A DNA stretch of 64,000 nt, taken from positions 1 to 64,000 of the forward strand of contig DASPIW010000032.1 in assembly GCA_035628915.1 (NCBI GenBank), read 5' to 3'. Shown here piece after piece: positions 41,110-50,031 of the stretch (position 1 is the stretch's first letter; each line of letters opens with the position of its first letter). The notes under the pieces were generated by a model. The model searched no databases and was not told the DNA's origin. It saw only the letters and a list, made by a program, of their open reading frames with translations. The stretch is from JARBUG01 sp035628915. Lineage in GTDB: Bacteria > Bacillota > Sulfobacillia > Symbiobacteriales > Symbiobacteriaceae. The position numbers were made by a program, and so were the translations under genes.

Positions 41110-41150
41110 GTACCAGTACAGGTATACCAGTACGGCTATTTCGATTAGCG

Positions 41151-41188
41151 AAGGGCGGAGGCCGCTGTCACAGCGGTCTACGCCCTTT
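41151..41188 (+). terminator. Terminator of the two-component operon
   Basis: AAGGGCG...CGCCCTT with an inner CCGCTGT/ACAGCGG stem, ending in TTT. The ACCAGTAC octamer occurs twice just upstream (41113-41136). Confidence 0.7.
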
Positions 41189-41328
41189 GTGACTATCTGT
41201 CCGGTGTCATGAAATCCATACGTACAGATTGCAGTACGCCTGCTTCTAACGGCTGAAGACCTCGCTGCACTACGATGAGTGTGGACTGAACCATCCATCG
41301 AAGCTCATCTACGCAGAGGAGGTCCGGT

Positions 41329-41919
41329 ATGAGCCAAGAGCAGACGCCACGCTACGGCATGGTGATCGACCTGCGCCAGTGCATTGGCTGTTACGCCTGC
41401 ACGGTCTCGTGCAAGTCGGAAAATCAGGTGCCCCTGGGAGTGTTCCGCACCTGGGTCAAAGAGGTCGAAGTCGGCGCCTTCCCTAACGTGAGCCGCCACT
41501 TTCTCCCCTGGCTCTGTAATCAGTGCGAGGATCCGGTCTGCGTCCGCAATTGCCCCGTCGGTGCCACGTACAAGCGGGCGGATGGCATCACCGTCATCGC
41601 CCAGGATGAGTGCATCGGCTGTCGCTACTGCATCGCCTCCTGTCCGTACGGCGCCCGGTTTATCAACCCCGAGACAAACACGGCCAGCAAGTGTGATTTC
41701 TGCGTCCACCGGGTTGAACAGGGACTGGTCCCGTCCTGCGTCAACACCTGCGTCGGCAGGGCCCGGGTCTTCGGGGATCTGAATGACCCCGAAAGCGAGA
41801 TCAGCAAGCTGATCGCCCGTACGCCTACCCAGGTCCTGAAGCCCGAGGCCGGCACCGAACCGCGGGTGTTCTACATCGGAGCCGATACCCGTGTCATGAC
41901 AGGGGGGACGAACCAGTGA
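41329..41919 (+). CDS. PsrB/TtrB-type four-cluster ferredoxin subunit
   Basis: 196 residues with four cysteine groups: CIGCYACTVSC, CNQCEDPVCVRNC, CIGCRYCIASC and CDFC...CVNTC, for four [4Fe-4S] clusters. Family role: electron wire between an NrfD-type quinol oxidase and a DMSO-reductase-family catalytic subunit. ATG has GAGGAGG 7 nt upstream. Its stop overlaps the GTG of the NrfD-like gene (GTGA). No own signal; such subunits are usually exported on the Tat signal of the catalytic partner. Confidence 0.9.
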   Translation: MSQEQTPRYGMVIDLRQCIGCYACTVSCKSENQVPLGVFRTWVKEVEVGAFPNVSRHFLPWLCNQCEDPVCVRNCPVGATYKRADGITVIAQDECIGCRYCIASCPYGARFINPETNTASKCDFCVHRVEQGLVPSCVNTCVGRARVFGDLNDPESEISKLIARTPTQVLKPEAGTEPRVFYIGADTRVMTGGTNQ

Positions 41920-42797
41920 TCACAACCCGCGTCGTTTCCAATCTGCTCAATGAGCACCCTTTCGGCTGGATTATCGTGGGGTACTTCCTGGCCGCGGCCA
42001 TCGGCTCCGGCTTGATGATCTTCACCATGGTGGTCCACCTGTTCCGCCTGAGCAAGTTTGACCGCCTGGCCCGGATTACGGCTTTCCTCACACCTGTTTT
42101 CGCCGGATTGATGGGACTGACGCTGATTCTGGAACTGGCCCAGCCCACTCGGTTCTGGCGGGTGATGTTCAACTTTAACCCGACTTCGCCCATTTCCTGG
42201 GGTGCATGGATACTCAATCTGTTCGGGCTGCTTGCCGTCCTTTACGCCTACGCTGAGTGGAAGGGTATTACCTCCTGGAAGCGCCCCCTGGCTGTCGCCG
42301 GCGTACCCGCGGCAATCCTCCTGCCGATGTACACCTCGTTCGAACTGCTCATGACCCGCTCCAGCCCCCTCTGGACCAGCGCTCTGCTGCCAGTCATGTA
42401 CCTGCTCTCTGCCGTTCTGGCCGGAACGGCGGTGGTTATTCTGATCAGCGCGCTGACCCGCCCCAATTCGACCGCGGAGGTCTCCTTCACCCTCGGCCGC
42501 GTTGGCAGTCATCTGCTGGTCTACGGGCTGGCCCTGGTGATCGTGCAGGTGTTGGTGCTGCTGAGCCGGTCGCCCCAGGCCGTGGCAATCGGCAAGAACC
42601 TCGTTGCCGGCGCTTACAGCGGCAGCTTCTGGGGGTTGGTGGTAGGTGGCGGCACCCTGGTCCCCATCGCTCTGCTGTATCTCCCCGCTACCGGGAAGAC
42701 GCGGGCCGGACAGATCGTCGCCAGCCTTCTGATTCTAGTGGGCCTGTTCAGCCAACGGGCGTTGGAGATCTTCGCCGGCATGGACTTCCCGCAGTAA
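41916..42797 (+). CDS. NrfD/PsrC-type membrane quinol-interacting subunit
   Basis: 293 residues, about eight helices. The N-terminus FGWIIVGYFLAAAIGSGLMI and the LELAQPTRFWRVMFNFNPTS motif in the loop after helix 3 are typical of NrfD/PsrC proteins, which anchor the complex and exchange electrons with the quinone pool without heme. GTG start coupled to the ferredoxin gene. Together with its neighbours it makes a PsrABC-type reductase; substrate not decided by this subunit. Confidence 0.88.
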   Translation: MITTRVVSNLLNEHPFGWIIVGYFLAAAIGSGLMIFTMVVHLFRLSKFDRLARITAFLTPVFAGLMGLTLILELAQPTRFWRVMFNFNPTSPISWGAWILNLFGLLAVLYAYAEWKGITSWKRPLAVAGVPAAILLPMYTSFELLMTRSSPLWTSALLPVMYLLSAVLAGTAVVILISALTRPNSTAEVSFTLGRVGSHLLVYGLALVIVQVLVLLSRSPQAVAIGKNLVAGAYSGSFWGLVVGGGTLVPIALLYLPATGKTRAGQIVASLLILVGLFSQRALEIFAGMDFPQ

Positions 42798-42818
42798 GCG
42801 AAAGGAGGGACGCACACT

Positions 42819-45248
42819 ATGTCACTGAACCGCCGCCAGTTCCTCCAACTGGGCGCCGCCACCGGTGCCCTGGCCTACCTCGGAGGACGGACCATTTATG
42901 CCAAGGAGCTCGACAAGGGAGGCCGCAGCCCCTCCGCAACTGGCAAGGCACGCCAGGCGATACCCAGCTCCTGTTTCCAGTGCACCACCGTCTGCGGCAT
43001 TATCGGTTTCGTGGAAGACGGTCGCCTGGTGAAGATTGAGGGCAACCCCGCTCACCCCAATAACAAGGGCCTGATTTGCGCCAAGGGCCAGGCCGGTGTC
43101 AACCAACTGTACGATGCCCAGCGGGTGCTCTACCCGATGAAGCAAACGAAAGAGCGAGGCGACAGGACGGGTTGGAAGCGCATCTCCTGGGATGAGGCGC
43201 TGGACGAGGTTGCCGGTCGCCTGAAGAAGCTCCGGGAGGAAGGCCGCCCTGAGCAGTTTGTGGTCATTCCGGGCCGGGACCGGACTAACGGCTATTTGAA
43301 CTTGTTCACCCAGGCATATGGTACACCCAACCAGTTCGGACGGGGCGGCACCTGCTCTAACTCCAAGAAGGAAGGCTTCGAGGAGGCCTTTGGCTACGAA
43401 AGCCACGTGGCGCACATCACCGAGAGCCGGTATGCCCTGAACTTTGGCTGCGGCGTCCTGGAGTCCACCGGCGTCTTTGTCCCCAATGCCCAGCGGGCGA
43501 TCAAGGCCATCAGCTCCGGGCAGTGCCACTTTGTCACCTTTGACCCGCGCCTTTCCAATACCGCTGCCAAGTCCTCCGAGTGGATTTCGGTCAAGCCGGC
43601 CTCCGACCTGGCCGTCGCATTGGCGATGCACTACGTGATCATCAAGGAGAATCTGGTCGATCCCAAGATGGTCAAGTGGTTTAACTACCCCCTCGACAAG
43701 TACCTGGCGCACCTGGAGAAGGAAGGGTACACCCCCGAATGGGCGGAGAAGATGTCTGGCGTTCCGGCGGCCACCATCACCCGGATTGCCCGGGAGTGGG
43801 CCACCATCAAGCCGGGTACACTCTACGCCTATAAGGGCATCGGCACGCATTACAACGGCGCCATGACCGCCAAGGCGATCCTGCTGCTGGCCGCGCTGGT
43901 CGGCAACCTGAACGTCCCCGGCGGCGTGCTGTACAACAACAAGCCGAACTTCAAGTACCCCAAGACCCCACCGGCGCTAACCAAGAAGAAGAGCGCCGTG
44001 GGCAAGAGCGGCCCTACCTCCAAGGATGCTTCCACCCAGATTCTGAAGCTGTATGCTGAGGGCAAGGACAAAATCGACACCTTCATGACCTTCGTCCATA
44101 ACCCGGTCTATGTGCTGGGAGATGCCCAACTGCACATCAACATCCTCAAGGACCGGACGAAGATTCCCTACTTTGTGGCCCTCGACACCTTCTTCAGCGA
44201 GTCTGCAGCCCTGGCGGACATCATTCTGCCGGACACCACCTACCTTGAGCGCTGGGACCCCGAAACCCACTACCCCTTGGATGCCAAGGCGTGGGTCGCC
44301 ATCCGGCAGCCGATTGTCAAGCCCATGGGCGAATCGATGCCGGAACGCCAGATCCTGCAGGAATTGGCCAAGCGCATTGGCGGCGGCATGGAGCAGTTCT
44401 TCAACGACCATACCGAGGAGTCCATGATCGCGGCCAACGTTAAAGACTGCCTGCCGGGCTTCGAGGCCTGGGGCGGGTTCGAGAAGCTGAAGCAGGTCGG
44501 TGCTTACTACAACCCCGATGAGAAGCCCCCGCAGTTCGGATATGCCGACAAGGAAGTCACCGACCTCAAGGATACCGAGGTGGACGAAAAAACCAACCTG
44601 GTCTATAAGCTCAAGGACGGCAAGCGCGGCGACGCGATCGGCATCAAGCTGTCGGATGGCAAGGTCTATAAGGGTTGGAAGACCAAGCACAAGATGATCG
44701 GGCTCTGGAGCCAGCGGTGGGCCGACGCCAACCAGCCCGGACTCCCCACATGGATCCCCAGCCCAAAGACCACCAACCTGAAGCCAGATGAACTGGTGCT
44801 GATCCAATACAAGTTCCCGACCCTGGCCCACAGCCGCACGTCGAACTGCAAATGGCTCAGCGAGATCACGCACGACAACCCGATCTGGATCAATCCCGCC
44901 ACCGCGGCCAAATACGGCCTCAAGGAAGGCGACAAAATCAAGATCAAGTCCAAGGTGAATGAGAAGGTAGCCAACATCCGGATCACAGAGGGCATTCGCC
45001 CGGATACCCTGGCGTCCGGCTGGGGGCCCGGCCACTGGGAGTACGGCGCCTTCGCCACAGCCGGAAAGAGCCTGACCGATCCCACCGGCAAGGCGATCGG
45101 CGGTGAACTGCAGAAGGCCGATCGCGACTACGGACGCATCTGGTGGACGGAAAACGGCACCCTTTCCAACTGGTGGCCGGAGATCCTGACCGACCCGATT
45201 GGCGGCGGGCAGGAGTGGGCAACGCCGGTTACCATCAGCAAGGCATAA
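42819..45248 (+). CDS. Exported molybdopterin oxidoreductase (PsrA/PhsA/TtrA-like)
   Basis: 809 residues. Tat signal with NRRQFLQLG (~4-12). [4Fe-4S] ligands Cys52, Cys55, Cys59 and Cys87 (CFQCTTVC...ICAKG). Probable Mo ligand Cys179 in RGGTCSNSKK. Molybdopterin regions include VTFDPRLSNTAAKSSEWI, PDTTYLERWDPETHYP and a C-terminal beta-barrel. Family role: reduction of polysulfide, thiosulfate, tetrathionate or arsenate outside the membrane. Sequence alone does not settle the substrate. ATG has GGAGG 9 nt upstream. Confidence 0.87.
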   Translation: MSLNRRQFLQLGAATGALAYLGGRTIYAKELDKGGRSPSATGKARQAIPSSCFQCTTVCGIIGFVEDGRLVKIEGNPAHPNNKGLICAKGQAGVNQLYDAQRVLYPMKQTKERGDRTGWKRISWDEALDEVAGRLKKLREEGRPEQFVVIPGRDRTNGYLNLFTQAYGTPNQFGRGGTCSNSKKEGFEEAFGYESHVAHITESRYALNFGCGVLESTGVFVPNAQRAIKAISSGQCHFVTFDPRLSNTAAKSSEWISVKPASDLAVALAMHYVIIKENLVDPKMVKWFNYPLDKYLAHLEKEGYTPEWAEKMSGVPAATITRIAREWATIKPGTLYAYKGIGTHYNGAMTAKAILLLAALVGNLNVPGGVLYNNKPNFKYPKTPPALTKKKSAVGKSGPTSKDASTQILKLYAEGKDKIDTFMTFVHNPVYVLGDAQLHINILKDRTKIPYFVALDTFFSESAALADIILPDTTYLERWDPETHYPLDAKAWVAIRQPIVKPMGESMPERQILQELAKRIGGGMEQFFNDHTEESMIAANVKDCLPGFEAWGGFEKLKQVGAYYNPDEKPPQFGYADKEVTDLKDTEVDEKTNLVYKLKDGKRGDAIGIKLSDGKVYKGWKTKHKMIGLWSQRWADANQPGLPTWIPSPKTTNLKPDELVLIQYKFPTLAHSRTSNCKWLSEITHDNPIWINPATAAKYGLKEGDKIKIKSKVNEKVANIRITEGIRPDTLASGWGPGHWEYGAFATAGKSLTDPTGKAIGGELQKADRDYGRIWWTENGTLSNWWPEILTDPIGGGQEWATPVTISKA

Positions 45249-45309
45249 GCGGCAGACAGGGGATCGGCTCAGTCCGGTCCCCTTTTTCGCAACAAAGGAG
45301 GACAGAGCC

Positions 45310-45927
45310 ATGGAAGAGATGATGCTGGAAGCGCAAGCCCGTAGCCACGTTTACGGCCTCTTGGCCCGCATCACCCGCGCTGAGATTGACGCCGAATTCC
45401 TGGTGGAAATGCGCAAACCTGAAGTGCTCGAAGGCCTCTACGCCAGCGGCGTGTCGCTGAAATGCTTCCGCCGGGCCGACGATGAAGCCTTTCTCGAGGA
45501 ACTTGCGACGGCTTACACCTACCTCTTTTTGCTGACCATCAACCCGCATGAGTCGATTCAGCGCGGCGAGGGGCGCCTTTGGGGGAATCACACCGTCGCG
45601 GCCCGGGATTTCCTCGCGGAAATCGGACTTGAGCCCATACACGAAAAAAGCCTCCTCCCTGACCACGTGTCTGTAGAGTTGGAAGTCATGCAGCACTTGA
45701 CGGCTGAGGAGGCGGCCCGGGAAGCCGCCGGCGATGAAACGGGCGCCGCCCGCTACCGCAGCCTCCAGCACAGGTTCTTCCGGGAGCACGCAGGGGCATG
45801 GATTCCGGACTTCTTCACATCGGCCTGGGAGCGGAGCAACCATGAGTTCTATGGCCAACTTTGCGACCTTGGTTTCCGGTTTCTGACCGCCGAAGGTCAG
45901 GATCTCCTTCACCCAACTTGCGGCTGA
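45310..45927 (+). CDS. TorD/DmsD-type molybdoenzyme chaperone
   Basis: 205 residues, all-helical, soluble. Features of the family: ARSHVYGLLARITRA near the N-terminus, ATAYTYLFL, INPHESIQRGEG and a middle EHS-like segment LPDHVSVELEVMQHL. It binds the Tat leader of the catalytic subunit and holds it until cofactor insertion is complete. ATG follows AAGGAGG, 61 bases after the molybdoenzyme gene, so it is the last gene of that operon. Confidence 0.88.
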   Translation: MEEMMLEAQARSHVYGLLARITRAEIDAEFLVEMRKPEVLEGLYASGVSLKCFRRADDEAFLEELATAYTYLFLLTINPHESIQRGEGRLWGNHTVAARDFLAEIGLEPIHEKSLLPDHVSVELEVMQHLTAEEAAREAAGDETGAARYRSLQHRFFREHAGAWIPDFFTSAWERSNHEFYGQLCDLGFRFLTAEGQDLLHPTCG

Positions 45928-45945
45928 TGGCGCCCTGAAAGGTAA

Positions 45946-45987
45946 CCCCGGCTGTACCACTTCTGCGGTGGTGCAGCCGGGGATTTC
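45946..45987 (+). terminator. Terminator of the molybdoenzyme operon
   Basis: CCCCGGCTG / CAGCCGGGG with an inner ACCAC/GTGGT, followed by ATTTCT. Confidence 0.8.
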
Positions 45988-46169
45988 TGTGGTAGGAGCG
46001 GCGGTTCGCCCGCCCGATTGTGTGCGAGCGCGAAGGTCTATAGCCTTTCGTACTATACGATAGTGATAACTACTCACATATTTTGGGCATTTCAGCAGGG
46101 AAAACGATACCATGTTCATAATAGTACATCCTGCAACGTGTGATGATCCAAACAGGGGGGAGGCTCACG

Positions 46170-46994
46170 GTGGCGCACTTCGATGTTGCGGTACACCTGA
46201 TTACCTGGGGATCCGACTGGCGGCAGGGGCTGGCGGACGTCTCCGCCCTTGGGTTCAAGGGCTGCGAAACGTTCACTTGGGTCGCCGAGCAGCACTATGA
46301 ACGCCAACAGCAGTTCAAAGAGATCCTGGCAGAACACCGGTTGCGGCTGGTGGCGCTTTACGCCGGCGGTCGTCTGTGCGACCCCGCAGTGACGGAGCAG
46401 GAGATTGCGTGGAACGGCAAGGTCGCCCGGTTCCTCAGGAATATGGGCGCCGACCGCATGGTCCTCGGCGGCGGGGTGCGCCGTCCGGAGGGGAACTCCC
46501 GCGAGGACTGGCAGCTCTTCGTGCACACCATGCACGAGATTGGCCGCATCTGCAATGACCTGGGCATCAAGGCCTGCTACCACCCGCACCTGGGCACGAT
46601 CGTCGAGAAGCCGGACGAGATCGACCGCGTCATGGAAATGACCGACCCGGGCCTGATCTGGCTGGCGGCAGACTGCGCCCACATTCAAAAAGGCGGCGCC
46701 GACCCCTGCGAAGTCTACCGGAAGTATCGGGACAGGTTGGCCTACCTGCACATCAAGGATCTGAACCCCGGTGTGGAATGGGGGCAGCAGACTTCAGCCG
46801 GAACGGATCAGCTGCCCATCTTCACGGAGCTGGGCCGGGGCGTGGTCGACCTGAAAGCGTGCATCGCGACCCTGCGGGAGATCGACTACCAGGGCTGGAT
46901 CACCGTCGAGCTTGACCAGAGCGTCATCGGCCCCATGAACAGCCTGCGCATCAACAAGGAGTACCTGGAGAACGAGCTGGGGCTGACTGTGTAG
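46170..46994 (+). CDS. TIM-barrel sugar isomerase/epimerase-like protein 1
   Basis: 274 residues from GTG 46170 (VAHFDVAVHL), with GGGGGGAGG 6 nt upstream; ATG 46140 is less well placed. AP-endonuclease-2 type barrel similar to IolE and other isomerases: ALGFKGCETF, NDLGIKACYHPHLGTIVEK, LIWLAADCAHIQKGG, AYLHIKDL and WITVELDQS. Metal ligands expected from Glu, Asp, His and Glu at these strand ends. Family chemistry: isomerisation, dehydration or beta-elimination of keto-sugars. First gene of a sugar locus read rightwards to 62969; the next gene is a Gfo/Idh/MocA dehydrogenase 28 bases on. Confidence 0.82.
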   Translation: MAHFDVAVHLITWGSDWRQGLADVSALGFKGCETFTWVAEQHYERQQQFKEILAEHRLRLVALYAGGRLCDPAVTEQEIAWNGKVARFLRNMGADRMVLGGGVRRPEGNSREDWQLFVHTMHEIGRICNDLGIKACYHPHLGTIVEKPDEIDRVMEMTDPGLIWLAADCAHIQKGGADPCEVYRKYRDRLAYLHIKDLNPGVEWGQQTSAGTDQLPIFTELGRGVVDLKACIATLREIDYQGWITVELDQSVIGPMNSLRINKEYLENELGLTV

Positions 46995-47022
46995 CAGCGG
47001 CCCGGCGGGGAGGGGAAGCGCT

Positions 47023-48009
47023 TTGATTCAAGTGGGGGTCATCGGGACGGGCTGGATCGGACAGCGCCACCTGGAGAACCTGGCCAACATGAGCGGGGTC
47101 CGGGTCGCCGGAGTCTGCGATGTGGATGTCAGGAAGGCTGAAGGCATCGCCGGACGCTGGGGACTGCCGGCGTTCGGCGACTACCGGGTGATGCTGGATG
47201 AAGCCCGGCCAGACGCCGTGGTAATCTGCACGCCGCCGACCGTCCGGCTGGAACCGGTGCAGGAGGCGGCCGGCCGGGGAGTTCACTGCTTTATTGAAAA
47301 GCCGCCGGCGAAGGATCTGGCGGGCGCCCTGCAGGTGAAGGCGGTCCTGGACCAGACTGGTGTGATCAACGGCGTCGGTTTCATGTACCGGTACTGCAAG
47401 GCCGTCGACGCATGCCGGGAGTTGATCGCCGGGCGCCGGGTCGCCTCGGTCCACAGCAAGCTGCTCTGCCGGCTTGCCCTCGACCCCAACTGGCCCCGCT
47501 GGTTCTTTGACAAGCGCCGTTCAGGCGGCCCGATTTTGGACCAGGCGATCCATACGCTTGACCTGTCGCGATACCTCCTGGGCGAAGCGGCGGCCGTCGC
47601 CGGGTTTGGCAGCAACGCTACGGTGCCCAAAGGGGGCGACTTCACCGTCGAGGACAGCCACTCCCTGGCCCTCCGCTGGCGCAGCGGCGTGCTGCAGAAC
47701 CATACCCACTCCTGGTCGTACACCGACTACGTCTCCACGGTGGAGCTGCTCTCCGACGAGCTGCACCTGCAGCTGGACGTGGTGCGCAGCCGGCTGACCG
47801 GTCAGGTGGCCGGCCAGGCGGTCGCTCTCCACTTCCCGGAGGATCAGTACTACCGCACGGAACTGGAGCAATTCGTGGCGGCCGTAGAGGAGGGGCGCCA
47901 GGATCTGGTTCGCTCCTCGTATGCTGACGCCATCGGCAGCCTCGCCCTGGCCCTGGCCGCCGACCAGGCCGTTGAAACCGGCACGGTCACCGCCGTCGAC
48001 TACCCGTAA
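47023..48009 (+). CDS. Gfo/Idh/MocA oxidoreductase 1
   Basis: 328 residues from TTG 47023 with GGGGAGGGG 7 nt upstream. NAD(P) fold VGVIGTGWIGQRHLENLANM; sugar-binding Lys in CFIEKPPAKDL (the EKP motif); second domain contains ILDQAIHTLDLSRYLLGEAA, supplying the His/Asp pair. Family role: oxidation or reduction of a sugar hydroxyl or keto group, including C3 oxidation of glycosides. Flanked on both sides by TIM-barrel isomerase-like genes, so it probably passes a keto intermediate to them. Confidence 0.85.
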   Translation: MIQVGVIGTGWIGQRHLENLANMSGVRVAGVCDVDVRKAEGIAGRWGLPAFGDYRVMLDEARPDAVVICTPPTVRLEPVQEAAGRGVHCFIEKPPAKDLAGALQVKAVLDQTGVINGVGFMYRYCKAVDACRELIAGRRVASVHSKLLCRLALDPNWPRWFFDKRRSGGPILDQAIHTLDLSRYLLGEAAAVAGFGSNATVPKGGDFTVEDSHSLALRWRSGVLQNHTHSWSYTDYVSTVELLSDELHLQLDVVRSRLTGQVAGQAVALHFPEDQYYRTELEQFVAAVEEGRQDLVRSSYADAIGSLALALAADQAVETGTVTAVDYP

Positions 48010-48029
48010 GGAGTTGAACGAAGGGTCGG

Positions 48030-48067
48030 ACCGTTTCCGTCCGTAACTCCTGACCGACGGAAACGGT
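48030..48067. repeat. 12-bp perfect inverted repeat between sugar genes
   Basis: ACCGTTTCCGTC (48030-48041) and GACGGAAACGGT (48056-48067), 14-nt loop. Could be an mRNA hairpin that sets relative expression. The arms also resemble half sites of the GGAAACGTTTCC operators found near 52 kb. Confidence 0.6.
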
Positions 48068-48097
48068 TCGAGCCTGACGAAACGAGGAGGCTCTGCC

Positions 48098-48916
48098 ATG
48101 CAACTGGCGGTTGTTACGGCCAGCTATGTCGGCCGCGAATCGGACTATAGCTACTCGCTGTCGGCGTGGAATGCGGCCGAGCGGCGGGTGGTGAACGCAT
48201 ACTCCGGCCCCGCATACCTGGACCGGTTCCGTGACCTGATGGGCCTGATCCGCTCGCTGGGCTTCACGGGGGTGGAGATCTGGAATCCGCACCTGCCCCC
48301 GTCGCTGAACGAAGAGACCCTGGCCGGCGCCCGGTCGGTGCTGCGCGACCTGGGCCTGACGCCGGTCGCCTACTACTTTGCGCTGGCCCGGCCCGATTTT
48401 CCCCGCGCCTGTGCCGAACAAGGCTTTCGCATGGCGAAAGCGCTGGGGGTCAATTACCTGGTGGGTTCGTTCCACCCTGCGAACCGGGCGCTGGCGCTGG
48501 AGCTCTGCCGGAAGCACGGCGTGAAAATGGCCATTGAGAACCACTTCGAGCCGGAGCCGGGCGCGCTGATCGACCTGATCGGAGCCGACACGGACTGCTT
48601 CGGCGTGGCGGTTGACACCGGCTGGTGGGCAACGCAGCGCTACGACGCGGTCAGGGCCGTGCGGGAGCTGAAGGCGCACCTGTGGCACGTGCACCTCAAG
48701 GACGTGCGCGCATTCGGCGGACATGACTCCTGCGCCTATGGCGACGGGGTGGTGGACGTCAGAGGCGTCGTGGCGGAGCTGGTCCGCATGGGCTACAACG
48801 GCTGCGTTGCCGTTGAGCATGAGCCGGAGCATTACGACCCCACAGATGAACTGCGGCGCTGCCTGACGGACCTGCGCTCCTGGCTGGGGTCGCCGGCGGA
48901 GCCGTCTGCCCCCTGA
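48098..48916 (+). CDS. TIM-barrel sugar isomerase/epimerase-like protein 2
   Basis: 272 residues. Barrel motifs: GFTGVEIWNPHL, HGVKMAIENHFEPEPGAL, FGVAVDTGWWATQ, LWHVHLKDVRAFGGHDSCAY and GCVAVEHEPEH. The Glu-Asp-His-Glu set at strand ends fits a divalent-metal site. ATG has GAGGAGG 8 nt upstream. It differs clearly in sequence from the barrels at 46170 and 50032, so the three are likely to do distinct steps, not copies of one step. Substrate unknown. Confidence 0.82.
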   Translation: MQLAVVTASYVGRESDYSYSLSAWNAAERRVVNAYSGPAYLDRFRDLMGLIRSLGFTGVEIWNPHLPPSLNEETLAGARSVLRDLGLTPVAYYFALARPDFPRACAEQGFRMAKALGVNYLVGSFHPANRALALELCRKHGVKMAIENHFEPEPGALIDLIGADTDCFGVAVDTGWWATQRYDAVRAVRELKAHLWHVHLKDVRAFGGHDSCAYGDGVVDVRGVVAELVRMGYNGCVAVEHEPEHYDPTDELRRCLTDLRSWLGSPAEPSAP

Positions 48917-48930
48917 AGGAGGCGTACCGT

Positions 48931-50013
48931 ATGAAACGGCTTCGTGTCGGTATTGCCGGCTGCGGCGAAGTGACGCAGATCATCCATCTGCCGGCTCTTC
49001 AGCAGCTGAACGATTCGTTTGAGGTGACGGCGCTGTGCGACGTATCGCCCGCGGTTTTGAACGGGGTCGGCGACCTATGGCGCATTCCCCGGCGGTATAC
49101 CGATTACCGGGATCTGGCGGCTGAACCGACGGTCGATGTGGTCCTGGCGGCTAACCCCGACGCGTTCCACGCAGCCACCGCGCTGGCAGCCCTTGCCGGC
49201 GGCAAGCACGTGCTGATTGAGAAGCCCATGTGCATCACACCCGAAGAAGTGGACCAGATTACGGCCGAGCGGGACCGGACGGGCCTGACCGTGCAAGTGG
49301 GCTACATGCGCCGCTATGCCCCCGCATTCACCGCCGCCGTGGACGCCGTGAAGCGGATGAAAGCCGTGCGCCTGGCGCGCGTCCACGATGTGATCGGGCG
49401 AAATAGCCTGATCATCGAGCAGACCTCCCGGGTCATGCGGGGAAACGATGTGCCGGCGGAGGTGCTGCAGCAGGGGCAGCGGGCCCGCGCCGAACTGATC
49501 CGCAGGGCCATCGGCGAGGCTGCTCCGGAAGAGGTGCGGGCCTATGGCATGCTGATGGGCCTGGCCAGCCATGACCTGTCGGCCATGCGGGAGATGCTGG
49601 GGCTGCCGCAGCGAGTGCTCTACGCGGCGTTCCGCCAGGGCGGCGCCACGGTGACAGCGGCCTTCGACTATGGCGACTTCGTCTGCCAGTTTGAGATGAG
49701 TGTGGACAACCTGCCCCGGTATAACACTTACATCGAAGTCGCCGGCGACGACCAGACCATTCGGGTCGACTGGGCGCCGCCCTATGTCCGCCACCTGCCC
49801 GTCACAGTAACGGAGCAGCGGACCACGGGCACGGGCATCGAAACCCGTGAGCTCTTTCCCGGCTGGGATGATCCGTTCGTCAAGGAGTGGCAGGCGCTCT
49901 ACCTTGCCATTACGGAGGGTGCGCCCACGAAGTGCGGCCCGGAAGACTACCGGCACGACGCTGACCTGTTCCTGGAGTTGATCCGGGCGATGCGGTCGGA
50001 ACGCTCACGGTAA
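48931..50013 (+). CDS. Gfo/Idh/MocA oxidoreductase 2
   Basis: 360 residues. NAD(P) fold RVGIAGCGEVTQIIHLPALQ; catalytic-region motif KHVLIEKPMCITPEE with the EKP lysine; GYMRRYAPAF in the linker; LASHDLSAMREMLGLP supplies the His/Asp pair of the second domain. ATG follows AAGGAGG 9 nt away, 14 bases after the preceding barrel gene. Expected to oxidise or reduce a sugar or keto-sugar in the cytoplasm. Divergent from the dehydrogenases at 47023 and 61800. Confidence 0.85.
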   Translation: MKRLRVGIAGCGEVTQIIHLPALQQLNDSFEVTALCDVSPAVLNGVGDLWRIPRRYTDYRDLAAEPTVDVVLAANPDAFHAATALAALAGGKHVLIEKPMCITPEEVDQITAERDRTGLTVQVGYMRRYAPAFTAAVDAVKRMKAVRLARVHDVIGRNSLIIEQTSRVMRGNDVPAEVLQQGQRARAELIRRAIGEAAPEEVRAYGMLMGLASHDLSAMREMLGLPQRVLYAAFRQGGATVTAAFDYGDFVCQFEMSVDNLPRYNTYIEVAGDDQTIRVDWAPPYVRHLPVTVTEQRTTGTGIETRELFPGWDDPFVKEWQALYLAITEGAPTKCGPEDYRHDADLFLELIRAMRSERSR

Positions 50014-50031
50014 GGCGGGAGGTGTATTACG

